This document shows, one piece after another, positions 33,335 to 41,352 of a DNA stretch of 64,000 nt (the first letter of the stretch is position 1; every line of letters begins with the position of its first letter). The notes beneath the pieces are model-generated. The model had not been told where the DNA came from. It worked only from the letters and a program-made list of their open reading frames with translations, and did no database searches. A program made the position numbers and the translations under genes. The stretch spans positions 1 through 64,000 of the IMG/VR virus record IMGVR_UViG_3300048625_000025, one strand, 5' to 3'. The stretch is from a virus.

Positions 33335-35821
33335 ATGGCTGATGTAAATCTGGACGAAGAGTTAGAAAAGTTTAAGAAGATAAGCGAAGTATATCGGCAC
33401 ACCATTGAGAAAAATATCGCAACAGAGCTTGGTAAGGGCAAAAGTGAAGCCGACGCTAAGAAGACTGCGCTGGATTTTGCTAAGAACATGGAATCAGCCA
33501 ATAAGATGTTCAAGCGATCGTATGATCAAATTGACGCTAGCTTAAAGGGCCTTAAGGAAAAGTTTAAAAGCGGAGGAATGTCAGCTGATGATCTTGAAGA
33601 ATCACTGGCTAGCTTACGCAAAGAAGTAAACAATACCGCGGACAAAGAGAAGAAAGCTGCACTAATTGCTGAGAAAGCAATACTCGAAGAAGCCAATGCT
33701 AGAAACAAATCCAGCGAAATCTTCAAGAACTCAATGGGTACACTGGCAGGCACTGTGCTTAAAGGGGTTGCAAGCTCGTTTACTAGATCTGCAACAGCAG
33801 CTCTAAGTGGTGGTGATGCACTGTCTGTGGCATCTGAGTTTATGAAAGCCAATATTGACACTGCTAACTCAGCAACACAAGTTGGTGCAAAGGCTCTTGG
33901 GGATTTTGGTGCAGCCACAGCAGGTGCTGGTGGCAAAATGGGTAAGTTTGGTATAGCTGCGTCAGTTGCTGGCGCCGCACTAGGATTCCTAAGTAATACT
34001 GTAAGTGAATTAGCTAAAGCTGGTATTGGCTTTATGCTGTCACAGACTCAAAAGCTAATCGGCGGCTTCCAAACAATGAGTGCCAGTGGTGCGATGTTTG
34101 CCGGCGGCATGAAAGAAATGATTAGAACTGCTAACTCTGCAGGACTAACACTAGAACAGTTTTCTAAGGCAGTTGGAGAGAACAAAGATGCACTGTCCCA
34201 GTTGGGAATGGGCGTAGGTGAAGGCAGTAAGAAACTAGCTAAAGCAATGGAAGCTGGTGGAGCAAGTGCCCGCAAAGGCATGATGGCTCTAGGCATGGGC
34301 ATGGAAGAGCAAGCAGGAGCTTATGCTCAAGTTATGGCTCAGATGGCCGGACCGAGCGGGAAGCTAAATGCAAGCAATGAAGAAATTGCTGCACGTACAG
34401 AAACATACGCAAAGAATTTAAAGCTATTGTCTGACTTAACTGGCGAAGATATGAAAGCCAAGCAAGAGCAGATTAGACAAGAAAATGATAACTTGGCATT
34501 CCAGCAGCAATTAGATGGAATGACAGAGCAAGAACGTATCAACATCACTGAGAGTATGAAGGGTATGAGCGAAGTTCAGCGCAAAGCCCTGCGTGAGCGT
34601 ATGATCTACGGCACTGTTATTAGCAAAGATGTTGCTATTGCAGAAGCAACTAACAGCGGACTGGCCAAGTCTAACCAAGAGTTTGCTAACCTGGCAGCAG
34701 AAGGTAGACTAAACTTAGATAACACCCTTAAGGTGCAAGGTGAGAACTCAGACGAAATCCACAAAGGTGCAATGGCTAACAAAGCATTGGCACAAGCTGG
34801 TAACGCAGGTAATGCTGATGCAGCAGCCGCAGCCCGTGATCAAATGAAAACTGATCAGCTGACACGTAAGTTGCAAACTGCGGCAACTGAAGAAGAGCGT
34901 AAGAAGATCCTTGAACAAATGAACGAAGGCAAGGGCGGCAAGCGAGAAGAAGTTGGACTACAAGAAACTCAGCAGCGTTTTGCAGTCGAAATGGAAAAGA
35001 TTGCAGCACAGAACTTGCCACAGTTTGCAAAAGCAATTGATACAACTATTAAAGACATTGAAGGTTCTGTTAAAGAGCTTGCTAAACTGGGAATTAACGC
35101 AGGCACACAGTCGCCTTTGTTAACAGCAATGGCAGGTATTGTGTCAGCATTAACTGCGATAGTACCAGTGCTGTCATTATTTGCTGCAAAAGGCGGAGCA
35201 AGTGGTGGCATTAGTGGTGGCGCAAAAGAAATGGCTAAGAGTGCTAAGAGTGGTGCAGGAGATTTCCTAAAAAGCAACAAGGGATCTATTGCTGGTATGG
35301 TGGGCGGCCTAGCCCTTGATAAGGGTGCCGACATGGCTAAAGAATCAGGGCACGAAAAACTTGGCGCCGGACTTGGTGTTGGTAGTGCAGCACTATCTGG
35401 TGCTAGTATGGGTGCCATGTTTGGCCCAATGGGTGCATTAGCTGGCGGCGTTCTTGGCGCAGGCTATGGACTATATCAAAACTGGGGCGGACTAACTGGA
35501 TCAAAACCAGACAAAGCTGCTACCCCAACTGGATCGTATGCTAACGGTGGTATTGCTAGTGGCCCAATGACTGGATATGCGTCTATGCTGCACGGCAAGG
35601 AACTAGTGCTACCAATGAAAGAAGACGGTGGCCTCAAAGAAGGGTCTGCTGGAATGAGCGAACTCTTAAAGATGTTTGGGGCAAACAGGTCAGCTACATC
35701 GGATTCGTCTAGTGAGTTAGCCTCACTGTTTAAAGAGCAACTGTCTAGAACAGAAGACTTAATTAGAATTATGGGCGATAATAGGGACATTACGGAACGT
35801 CTTATGCGTAACATGAGTTAA
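33335..35821 (+). CDS. Tail tape measure protein
   Basis: An 828-residue protein with tape-measure features. The N-terminal 130 residues are charged and helical (coiled coil). Long alanine/glycine-rich helical stretches follow (about 140-260, and about 600-720, the second rich in GG motifs such as 'GGLALDKGADMA' and 'GAGYGLYQNWGG'). A C-terminal block 'YANGGIASGPMTGYASMLHG' followed by 'KELVLPMKEDGG' is characteristic of tape measures in many tailed phages. It sets tail length, sits inside the tube and helps DNA entry. The functional equivalent in T4 is gp29 (590 aa), so a longer tail is predicted if scaling holds. The gene has its own TATAAATA promoter and faces the gp26 chaperone-like gene. 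Confidence 0.85.
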   Translation: MADVNLDEELEKFKKISEVYRHTIEKNIATELGKGKSEADAKKTALDFAKNMESANKMFKRSYDQIDASLKGLKEKFKSGGMSADDLEESLASLRKEVNNTADKEKKAALIAEKAILEEANARNKSSEIFKNSMGTLAGTVLKGVASSFTRSATAALSGGDALSVASEFMKANIDTANSATQVGAKALGDFGAATAGAGGKMGKFGIAASVAGAALGFLSNTVSELAKAGIGFMLSQTQKLIGGFQTMSASGAMFAGGMKEMIRTANSAGLTLEQFSKAVGENKDALSQLGMGVGEGSKKLAKAMEAGGASARKGMMALGMGMEEQAGAYAQVMAQMAGPSGKLNASNEEIAARTETYAKNLKLLSDLTGEDMKAKQEQIRQENDNLAFQQQLDGMTEQERINITESMKGMSEVQRKALRERMIYGTVISKDVAIAEATNSGLAKSNQEFANLAAEGRLNLDNTLKVQGENSDEIHKGAMANKALAQAGNAGNADAAAAARDQMKTDQLTRKLQTAATEEERKKILEQMNEGKGGKREEVGLQETQQRFAVEMEKIAAQNLPQFAKAIDTTIKDIEGSVKELAKLGINAGTQSPLLTAMAGIVSALTAIVPVLSLFAAKGGASGGISGGAKEMAKSAKSGAGDFLKSNKGSIAGMVGGLALDKGADMAKESGHEKLGAGLGVGSAALSGASMGAMFGPMGALAGGVLGAGYGLYQNWGGLTGSKPDKAATPTGSYANGGIASGPMTGYASMLHGKELVLPMKEDGGLKEGSAGMSELLKMFGANRSATSDSSSELASLFKEQLSRTEDLIRIMGDNRDITERLMRNMS

Positions 35822-35827
35822 GCAACG

Positions 35828-35835
35828 GTAAATAC
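35828..35835 (+). promoter_or_regulatory. GTAAATAC motif just before the GIY-YIG gene
   Basis: A late-promoter-like sequence ending three bases before the ATG at 35839, with no Shine-Dalgarno sequence in the gap after the tape measure stop. If it is a promoter, the transcript would start at the first codon. The same GTAAATAC string precedes the other homing gene (26676) and the desaturase (42610). Confidence 0.35.
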
Positions 35836-35838
35836 ACA

Positions 35839-36384
35839 ATGACACAAGCTATTTTCTACGTATATCGGTACTTAACTGAAGACGGAACTCCATATTATAT
35901 CGGAAAAGGTAAAGGGAACCGTATCCACGCACCCCATAAACATGTAACGGTCCCTGCCTTACACTGTAGAGAATTGATTTGTACAGATTTAACAGAGGCC
36001 GATGCTCTTCAAATTGAAATGCAGTTGATAAGAAAATATGGTAGAAAATTAGATGGCGGCGTTCTTGACAATATAAAATTAAATCAGTGGGCATGTACAT
36101 CGGGATGGCATCATAGTGCTGAGACTAAGATAAAAATATCAGAATCTAATTTAGGAAAAGTTAGATCTGCGGAAGCAATAAAAAATTATAGTAAGCCTAA
36201 GTCAATCCAACATGCAAACAAAATTAGAAAAGCTAACATTGGATTAACGAAATCAATGGAAACTAAACAAAAAATTTCAGAAACTAAAAAAGGAACGATT
36301 CCTTGGAATAAAGGGATAACCGGAACTTCCTGGTCTGATACAAGAAGAGCTGCTTATTTAAACAATAAGGCAAAGGAAATTTAA
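35839..36384 (+). CDS. GIY-YIG homing endonuclease with NUMOD3 motifs
   Basis: A 181-residue free-standing homing endonuclease. The nuclease domain occupies residues 1-75: 'IFYVYRYLTEDGTPYYIGKG' (residues 5-24) gives the YVY/YYIGKG pair, followed by an arginine ('GNRIHAPH') and the catalytic-type glutamate in 'LQIEMQLIRKYG'. Residues about 92-165 carry NUMOD3-like DNA-binding repeats ('HSAETKIKISESNLGK', 'SMETKQKISETKKGT', 'PWNKGITG'). It sits between the tape measure and the portal gene, where relatives usually have none. Its last codons contain AAAGGA (36372-36377), which serves as the ribosome site for gp20. The sequence is visibly A-rich relative to its neighbours, a sign of recent acquisition. 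Confidence 0.9.
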   Translation: MTQAIFYVYRYLTEDGTPYYIGKGKGNRIHAPHKHVTVPALHCRELICTDLTEADALQIEMQLIRKYGRKLDGGVLDNIKLNQWACTSGWHHSAETKIKISESNLGKVRSAEAIKNYSKPKSIQHANKIRKANIGLTKSMETKQKISETKKGTIPWNKGITGTSWSDTRRAAYLNNKAKEI

Positions 36385-36385
36385 T

Positions 36386-38092
36386 ATGGCCGGGTGGAAA
36401 AAGTATTTCAAGAGCGCAAACTTACCGTCAAACGTAAGCCCAATGGCCAATGGTCGTTTAGCTGATCCTGGCTATCGTAACTATCAAAGCACACTACCAG
36501 AAGTATATATCGGTCACCCTAACCGTGTTGAGCGTTACAATCAGTATGAACAAATGGACATGGACAGTGAAGTTAACGCTGCACTAGACATTTTAGCTGA
36601 GTTCTCTACACAAAAGAACATGGAAAACAACACAGCGTTTAGTATCCATTTCAAAGACAAGCCAACTGACAACGAAGTAAACATCATTAAAGAGCAGCTA
36701 CAGCAATGGGTCGCTCTAAACGAATTCAACAAACGCATCTTTAAGATTTTCCGTAATGTTATCAAGTACGGCGATCAAGTGTTTATCCGCGATCCAGAAA
36801 CATTTAAGTTATTCTGGACTGAAATGAGCAAGGTTACTAAAGTTATTGTTAACGAAGCAGAAGGCAAAAAGCCTGAACAGTATATTGTTAAAGACTTAAA
36901 CCCTAATTTCCAGAACTTAACAGTTACAGCAGTTAGCACCAGTGACACATTCACTAACCACCCACAAGTAGGCGGTCCGAGCGGTAGCTATGTGCAACCT
37001 AACAGCCCATCAAGCGGTGGTGGACGCTTTGCGCACCAACAAAACGAAGCAGTTATCAACGCAGAACATGTGGTACACATCAGTTTAACAGAAGGCTTAG
37101 ACGTATATTGGCCGTTTGGTAACAGCGTATTAGAAAACGTTTTCAAGGTGTTTAAGCAAAAAGAGTTGCTCGAAGACAGCATTATTATCTACCGTGTGCA
37201 ACGTGCTCCGGAGCGTAGAATCTTTAAGATTGACGTAGGTAATATGCCAACACATATGGCTATGGCATTCGTTGACCGTATTAAAAACGAAGTTTCACAG
37301 CGCCGAATCCCTACACAAACAGGTGGCGGTGCCAACATGATGGATGCTACGTACAATCCATTGAGCACAAACGAAGATTACTTCTTCCCTGTAACAGCAG
37401 ACGGTCGCGGATCTAGTGTTGATACACTACCCGGCGGTCAGAACTTAGGCGAAATTACAGACTTGCGTTTCTTTACTAACAAGCTATTCCGTGGGTTGCG
37501 TATTCCGTCTAGCTATTTGCCAACAGGCTTAGATGATGGAACTCAAAGTGCCAATGACGGTAAAGTCGGCACAGCAATGATCCAAGAATGGCGCTTCAAC
37601 CAGTATTGCAAGCGTTTACAGTCAATGGTAGTAGACAAACTTGACCAAGAGTTTAAGATGTTTATGCGTTGGAGAGGCATTAACATCGACGGTTCATTGT
37701 TTGATTTGGTATTCGAAGAGCCACAAAACTTTGCAAGCTACAGTCAAGCGGAAGCCGACCAAGCACGAATTGCAACGTTTACTAGCTTAGAAGCGTTCCC
37801 ATACTTCTCTAAGCGTTGGTTGATGACTCGTTACTTAGGTCTAAGCGAACAAGAGATGAATGAAAACGAACAACAGTGGAACGAAGAACAAGGCGACGTA
37901 GAAGCAGCACCAGCACCTGGCGCAGACTTACGTAGCGTTGGCGTTACACCAGGCGGTATTGCAGGAGACTTAGAGTCTGTTGCCCCTGCCCCTGAAGAAG
38001 GGCCACCCGGCGCACCCGGAGTAGGTCCAGCACCTGGAGCACCAGCAGCTGGTGGTGCAATGGCCCCGGGCGGTCCTCCCGCAGCAGCGTAA
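36386..38092 (+). CDS. 20: Portal vertex protein gp20
   Basis: A 568-residue portal (T4 gp20 is 524 aa). It forms the dodecameric ring through which DNA is packaged and to which the neck attaches. Conserved blocks include 'VERYNQYEQMDMDSEVNAAL' (residues 49-68), 'GDQVFIRDPETF', 'HISLTEGLDVYWPFGNSVLE', 'IIYRVQRAPERRIFKIDVGN', 'MMDATYNPLSTNEDYFFP', 'PGGQNLGEITDL' and 'LRIPSSYLP'. The C-terminal 60 residues are a proline/alanine/glycine tail (APGADL, GPPGAPGVGPAPGAP) not found in T4. It starts two bases after the stop of the GIY-YIG gene and begins the head cluster 20-67-21-22-23. Confidence 0.95.
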   Translation: MAGWKKYFKSANLPSNVSPMANGRLADPGYRNYQSTLPEVYIGHPNRVERYNQYEQMDMDSEVNAALDILAEFSTQKNMENNTAFSIHFKDKPTDNEVNIIKEQLQQWVALNEFNKRIFKIFRNVIKYGDQVFIRDPETFKLFWTEMSKVTKVIVNEAEGKKPEQYIVKDLNPNFQNLTVTAVSTSDTFTNHPQVGGPSGSYVQPNSPSSGGGRFAHQQNEAVINAEHVVHISLTEGLDVYWPFGNSVLENVFKVFKQKELLEDSIIIYRVQRAPERRIFKIDVGNMPTHMAMAFVDRIKNEVSQRRIPTQTGGGANMMDATYNPLSTNEDYFFPVTADGRGSSVDTLPGGQNLGEITDLRFFTNKLFRGLRIPSSYLPTGLDDGTQSANDGKVGTAMIQEWRFNQYCKRLQSMVVDKLDQEFKMFMRWRGINIDGSLFDLVFEEPQNFASYSQAEADQARIATFTSLEAFPYFSKRWLMTRYLGLSEQEMNENEQQWNEEQGDVEAAPAPGADLRSVGVTPGGIAGDLESVAPAPEEGPPGAPGVGPAPGAPAAGGAMAPGGPPAAA

Positions 38093-38098
38093 ATTCAA

Positions 38099-38106
38099 CA
38101 TAAATA
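38099..38106 (+). promoter_or_regulatory. Late promoter motif CATAAATA in the gp20 to 38123 gap
   Basis: CATAAATA is followed by a second related motif, GTAAATAC, at 38108-38115. Predicted starts are 38112 or 38120, leaving 11 or 3 bases before the ATG at 38123. No Shine-Dalgarno sequence is visible there. Confidence 0.5.
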
Positions 38107-38122
38107 AGTAAATACACTATAT

Positions 38123-38365
38123 ATGTTTATAACTGAATTATTTGACGGCAGACAAGCAGGTTATCGTTCTGAAGAGGACGATAACAGCATCCAGCATCTT
38201 AAAGATATGCGTAAAACTAAGCTAACCTTTGCTCACCTAAACAAGCTGAGAATGGCAAACGATGTACGCAAATTCGAACACGAAGACAAATTGAAGAAAG
38301 TTACCAAGCAGTACAAAGCTCCGGCCGCTGACGCTGGAATGGGTGCTATGCCTGGTGGAATTTAA
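38123..38365 (+). CDS. Small conserved head-cluster protein
   Basis: An 80-residue basic, helical protein between the portal and the gp67-like core gene. The middle reads 'LTFAHLNKLRMANDVRKFEH' and 'KLKKVTKQYKAP', with a short glycine/proline tail (GMGAMPGGI). Small proteins with a comparable 'LNKLRxxxxxRKFE' pattern sit at this spot in aquatic T4-like phages, and their function is not established. A prohead core role is likely from position. It has its own late promoter motif and no clear ribosome site. Confidence 0.7.
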   Translation: MFITELFDGRQAGYRSEEDDNSIQHLKDMRKTKLTFAHLNKLRMANDVRKFEHEDKLKKVTKQYKAPAADAGMGAMPGGI

Positions 38366-38466
38366 TTATTCCGACAAAACGATTCAAAAAACCCCCATTT
38401 AAAGCAGTAATCTGCGTAGATTAGTAAATATCATTACAAGCCATATTATTGAAAGGAATTTTTAAT
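38366..38466 (+). promoter_or_regulatory. Intergenic leader of the gp67-like gene with hairpin
   Basis: This 101-base gap contains a perfect hairpin TAATCT-GCGT-AGATTA at 38408-38423, directly followed by the promoter-like GTAAATAT (38424-38431), then AAAGGA at 38452-38457 nine bases before the ATG at 38467. The hairpin lacks a T run, so it is not an intrinsic terminator. Confidence 0.4.
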
Positions 38467-39552
38467 ATGAACAAATACGAACAGTTGATTGAATACATCA
38501 TCAACGATCAAGAAGACAAAGCCCGCGAATTATTTCACAACATCGTTGTTGAAAAGAGCCGCGACATTTACGAAAGCCTAATGGACGAAGACCAAGTTGA
38601 TGAAAACATCGACCAGTACGACCAACAAGGTGACTTAGCTGCTGACATCCAGAACGATGAAAACGGTGGACTAGGTGAAGGCGACGAAGAAATGGACGAC
38701 ATCGAATTAGACGGTGGCGATGATATGGGCAACGACGACGGTTTCGGCGGCGACGAGTTCGGTGGTGCCGACTTAGGTGGTGACGACATGGGCGGCGAAG
38801 GCGATGTTGACGGCAAGTTCCAAGACATTAAATCTGCAATCGATGAATTGCAAGCTGAATTTGACAAGCTAATGGGCGGCGAAGGCGATGGCACTAGCGG
38901 CACTGGCTCTGATGAGTTTGGTGGCGAAGAAGGTGGCGACATGGGCGATGAGTTCGGTGGCGAGCCAGAAGTTGGCGCCGAGGAAGAAGAAGAAAGCATG
39001 TACGAAGCAAAAAGCGGTTCTGGTAACCCATTTGCTAAAAAAGGTTCTGGCGTAAGCGGTTCTGGCAAGTCTGGTAGCGGCGCAAGCGGTTCTGGCAAGT
39101 CCGGTTCTGGTAACCCATTTGCTAAAAAGGGTTCCGGCTCTGGTAAAGTAATGTCAGAAACTGAAATGATGCGTGAATACGTAGAAAAGATTTCTGCTCC
39201 TTCTAACACAGAATTTACTCCAGTAGGTACTGGCACTGGTGGCGACAAAGCTGCTGGCCTAACTAAAGGTATCGTTGCTGGTAAGAACGACATGGGTGGT
39301 ACAACTGCTAATATCGCTAAAGGCGGTAGCGAAGCTGCTCCTGATGGACAATCTCCAAAAGGTAAAGCTGGCGGGTTTGTTAAGCCTGCACAAGAAATTG
39401 AAGTTGCTAAACGCAATGTAAACAAAGTTGGTGGTAATAAAGGCGCACAAGACTTTTATGGCACCAAAGCAAAAGCTAAAACTGGCGAAGGCCAAACTAC
39501 TGACGGTTCTGTTCCTGTAAGCAAGAACAGCATCGAAGGTGGTAAGAAGTAA
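38467..39552 (+). CDS. 67: gp67-like prohead core protein, expanded
   Basis: A 361-residue protein whose first 45 residues ('MNKYEQLIEYIINDQEDKA', 'ARELFHNIVVEKSRDIYESL') correspond in pattern to T4 gp67 ('LIEAIKSNDLVAARKLFAEA'), an 80-residue internal prohead core protein cut up by gp21. As in gp67, a very acidic stretch follows (about 50-200, rich in DD, GG, EE). This copy is over four times longer. It has a 'GSGNPFAKKGSG' element twice, separated by glycine/serine/lysine repeats (about 183-230), then a disordered basic tail. Glutamates in LxE/IxE contexts could serve as gp21 cleavage sites. The start is ATG 38467, chosen for its AAAGGA site rather than the TTG at 38449. Identification is by N-terminus, acidity and position before gp21. 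Confidence 0.75.
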   Translation: MNKYEQLIEYIINDQEDKARELFHNIVVEKSRDIYESLMDEDQVDENIDQYDQQGDLAADIQNDENGGLGEGDEEMDDIELDGGDDMGNDDGFGGDEFGGADLGGDDMGGEGDVDGKFQDIKSAIDELQAEFDKLMGGEGDGTSGTGSDEFGGEEGGDMGDEFGGEPEVGAEEEEESMYEAKSGSGNPFAKKGSGVSGSGKSGSGASGSGKSGSGNPFAKKGSGSGKVMSETEMMREYVEKISAPSNTEFTPVGTGTGGDKAAGLTKGIVAGKNDMGGTTANIAKGGSEAAPDGQSPKGKAGGFVKPAQEIEVAKRNVNKVGGNKGAQDFYGTKAKAKTGEGQTTDGSVPVSKNSIEGGKK

Positions 39553-39565
39553 TTAGGGCAATAAT

Positions 39566-40204
39566 ATGGCTTTGTACCTAAAAGAGAACTTAACTTTTGA
39601 CCGAGCAGGTCTTCAGATTATTTCCGAAGACTCTGCTGACGGGAAGGGTAAGAATCTCTATATGAAAGGGATATTCATCGAGGGAGGCGTAAAGAACGCT
39701 AACCAACGTGTTTATCCCGTTCATGAAATCGGAAAAGCTGTGGAAACCATCAATGAGCAAATCAAGGGTGGTTATTCAGTCCTGGGCGAAGTGGATCATC
39801 CAGACGACCTAAAGATCAACTTGGACCGTGTGTCCCACATGATTGAACAAATGTGGATGGACGGACCATGCGGCTACGGAAAACTAAAAGTCTTGCCAAC
39901 TCCAATGGGTAAACTTGTGGAAGCAATGATTACCAGCGGTGTTAAGCTAGGTGTTAGTTCTCGTGGTAGCGGAAACGTAAACGAAAGCAGTGGTCATGTT
40001 AGTGATTTTGAAATCATTACTGTGGACATTGTTGCCCAGCCAAGTGCTCCTCACGCCTATCCTAAAGCAATTTACGAAGGTTTGATGAACATGCGAGGCG
40101 GCAATCGAATTTTTGAGATGGCGAAAGATGCCACTCAAGATCAAAAAGTGCAAAAGCACCTGAGAGAAGCTATGACAAGCTTCATCAAAGACCTTAAGAT
40201 ATAA
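39566..40204 (+). CDS. 21: Prohead maturation protease gp21
   Basis: A 212-residue serine protease, the same length as T4 gp21. It is assembled inside the prohead and cleaves scaffold, core and capsid proteins after a glutamate (LxE/IxE). The catalytic His is in 'LGEVDHPDD' (H78), the nucleophile region is 'LGVSSRGSGN' (S131/S132), and a conserved 'DIVAQPSAPHAYP' follows. The N-terminal 'LKENLTFDRAGLQII' is also typical. It lies between the gp67-like and gp22 genes exactly as in T4. Confidence 0.95.
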   Translation: MALYLKENLTFDRAGLQIISEDSADGKGKNLYMKGIFIEGGVKNANQRVYPVHEIGKAVETINEQIKGGYSVLGEVDHPDDLKINLDRVSHMIEQMWMDGPCGYGKLKVLPTPMGKLVEAMITSGVKLGVSSRGSGNVNESSGHVSDFEIITVDIVAQPSAPHAYPKAIYEGLMNMRGGNRIFEMAKDATQDQKVQKHLREAMTSFIKDLKI

Positions 40205-40218
40205 CAGGAGAAAACCTA

Positions 40219-41325
40219 ATGTTAGATGCTATCAAACCATTGCTAGACAGCGGCATTATTAACGAAAGCACTCAAACGGCTATTAACGAAGCATGGGAAG
40301 CACGTCTTTCCGAAGCTAAGGAAACAGTACGTGCAGAGCTTCGTGAAGAATTTGCACAACGCTATCAGCATGACAAACAAGTCATGGTAGAGGCTCTAGA
40401 CAAAATGGTAACAGAAAGTCTTACTGCTGAATTAGCTGAATTCCAAGAAGAAAAGCAAGCCCTTGCTGAAGACCGTGTGAAATTTAAACGTCACATGAGC
40501 GAAAGCGCAGGCAAGTTTAACTCTTTCATGGTAAGCAAGCTAAGTGAAGAAATTCAAGAGTTACGTAGTGACCGCAAGGTTTACGAAAACTCTATCGGCA
40601 AGTTAGAAAACTTTGTGATCAAGGCGTTAGCCGAAGAACTAAAAGAATTTGAACAAGACAAACAAGCAGTCGTTGAAACTAAAGTCCGCTTAATTGCTGG
40701 TGCTAAAGAGAAGATGGCAGAGCTACAACAGCAATTTATTGCACGTAGTTCTACACTTGTTAAAGAAGCTGTTGCTAAGAATTTAGAGTCAGAGTTGACT
40801 CAACTAAAAGAAGACATCCAAATTGCTCGTGAGAACATGTTCGGTCGTCGACTATTTGAAGCTTTCGCTAGTGAATTCAGCGTTACTCACTTAAATGAGA
40901 ACAAAGAAATTCAAAAGCTACAATCTGCATTGACACAAACTAAGCAACAAGTTGCTGAGTCTCGTCGTGCTGCTGAAGAAGCTGCAATGATCGTTGAATC
41001 AAAAGAAAAAGAGATTCGTGTAATCAAAGAAAGTTCGGAACGTAGCCAGTTAATGGCAAACTTGATGAAACCTTTGAGTCGAGAGAAGGCCGCAGTTATG
41101 AGCGAACTTCTAGAGAGCGTGCAAACTGCTAAGTTGCAGGGCGCATACGAAAAGTATCTTCCAGCTGTACTAAATAACAAAGCGACTGTCGCTACACCTG
41201 CTCCACAAAAGCAAGTAATGACAGAGAGCCGAGTTGAAGTTACTGGAGATAAGGCTGCTAAAATTGCTGCGGACCGAGTAGACACAAATGTGATCGACTT
41301 GAAGCGTTTAGCAGGGCTAAAATAA
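40219..41325 (+). CDS. 22: Prohead core scaffold protein gp22
   Basis: A 368-residue, almost wholly helical coiled-coil protein rich in E, K, Q and A. It is the major scaffold around which the capsid forms and which gp21 later degrades. T4 gp22 is 269 aa. Between gp21 and gp23 the assignment is secure by order. Typical elements are 'ESLTAELAEFQEEKQALAED', 'FGRRLFEAFASEFSVTHLNE' near residues 213-232, and the C-terminal 'KAAKIAADRVDTNVIDLKRL' (each at or under twenty residues). Several LxE and IxE sites fit gp21 cleavage. AGGAG precedes the ATG. Confidence 0.92.
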   Translation: MLDAIKPLLDSGIINESTQTAINEAWEARLSEAKETVRAELREEFAQRYQHDKQVMVEALDKMVTESLTAELAEFQEEKQALAEDRVKFKRHMSESAGKFNSFMVSKLSEEIQELRSDRKVYENSIGKLENFVIKALAEELKEFEQDKQAVVETKVRLIAGAKEKMAELQQQFIARSSTLVKEAVAKNLESELTQLKEDIQIARENMFGRRLFEAFASEFSVTHLNENKEIQKLQSALTQTKQQVAESRRAAEEAAMIVESKEKEIRVIKESSERSQLMANLMKPLSREKAAVMSELLESVQTAKLQGAYEKYLPAVLNNKATVATPAPQKQVMTESRVEVTGDKAAKIAADRVDTNVIDLKRLAGLK

Positions 41326-41352
41326 TAAACCCTAATTAGGAGAAATGACATT

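Noticed and set aside
32434-33513. A longer reading of gp26 starting at 33513
   Set aside because: The extra N-terminus would overlap the tape measure start and both late promoters. The ATG at 33282 has a proper ribosome site and matches the conserved family start.
38568-39425. A 285-codon minus-strand frame rich in S and P
   Set aside because: It mirrors the GGC/GAC-rich codons of the gp67-like gene. It lacks a start context and would run against a head operon.
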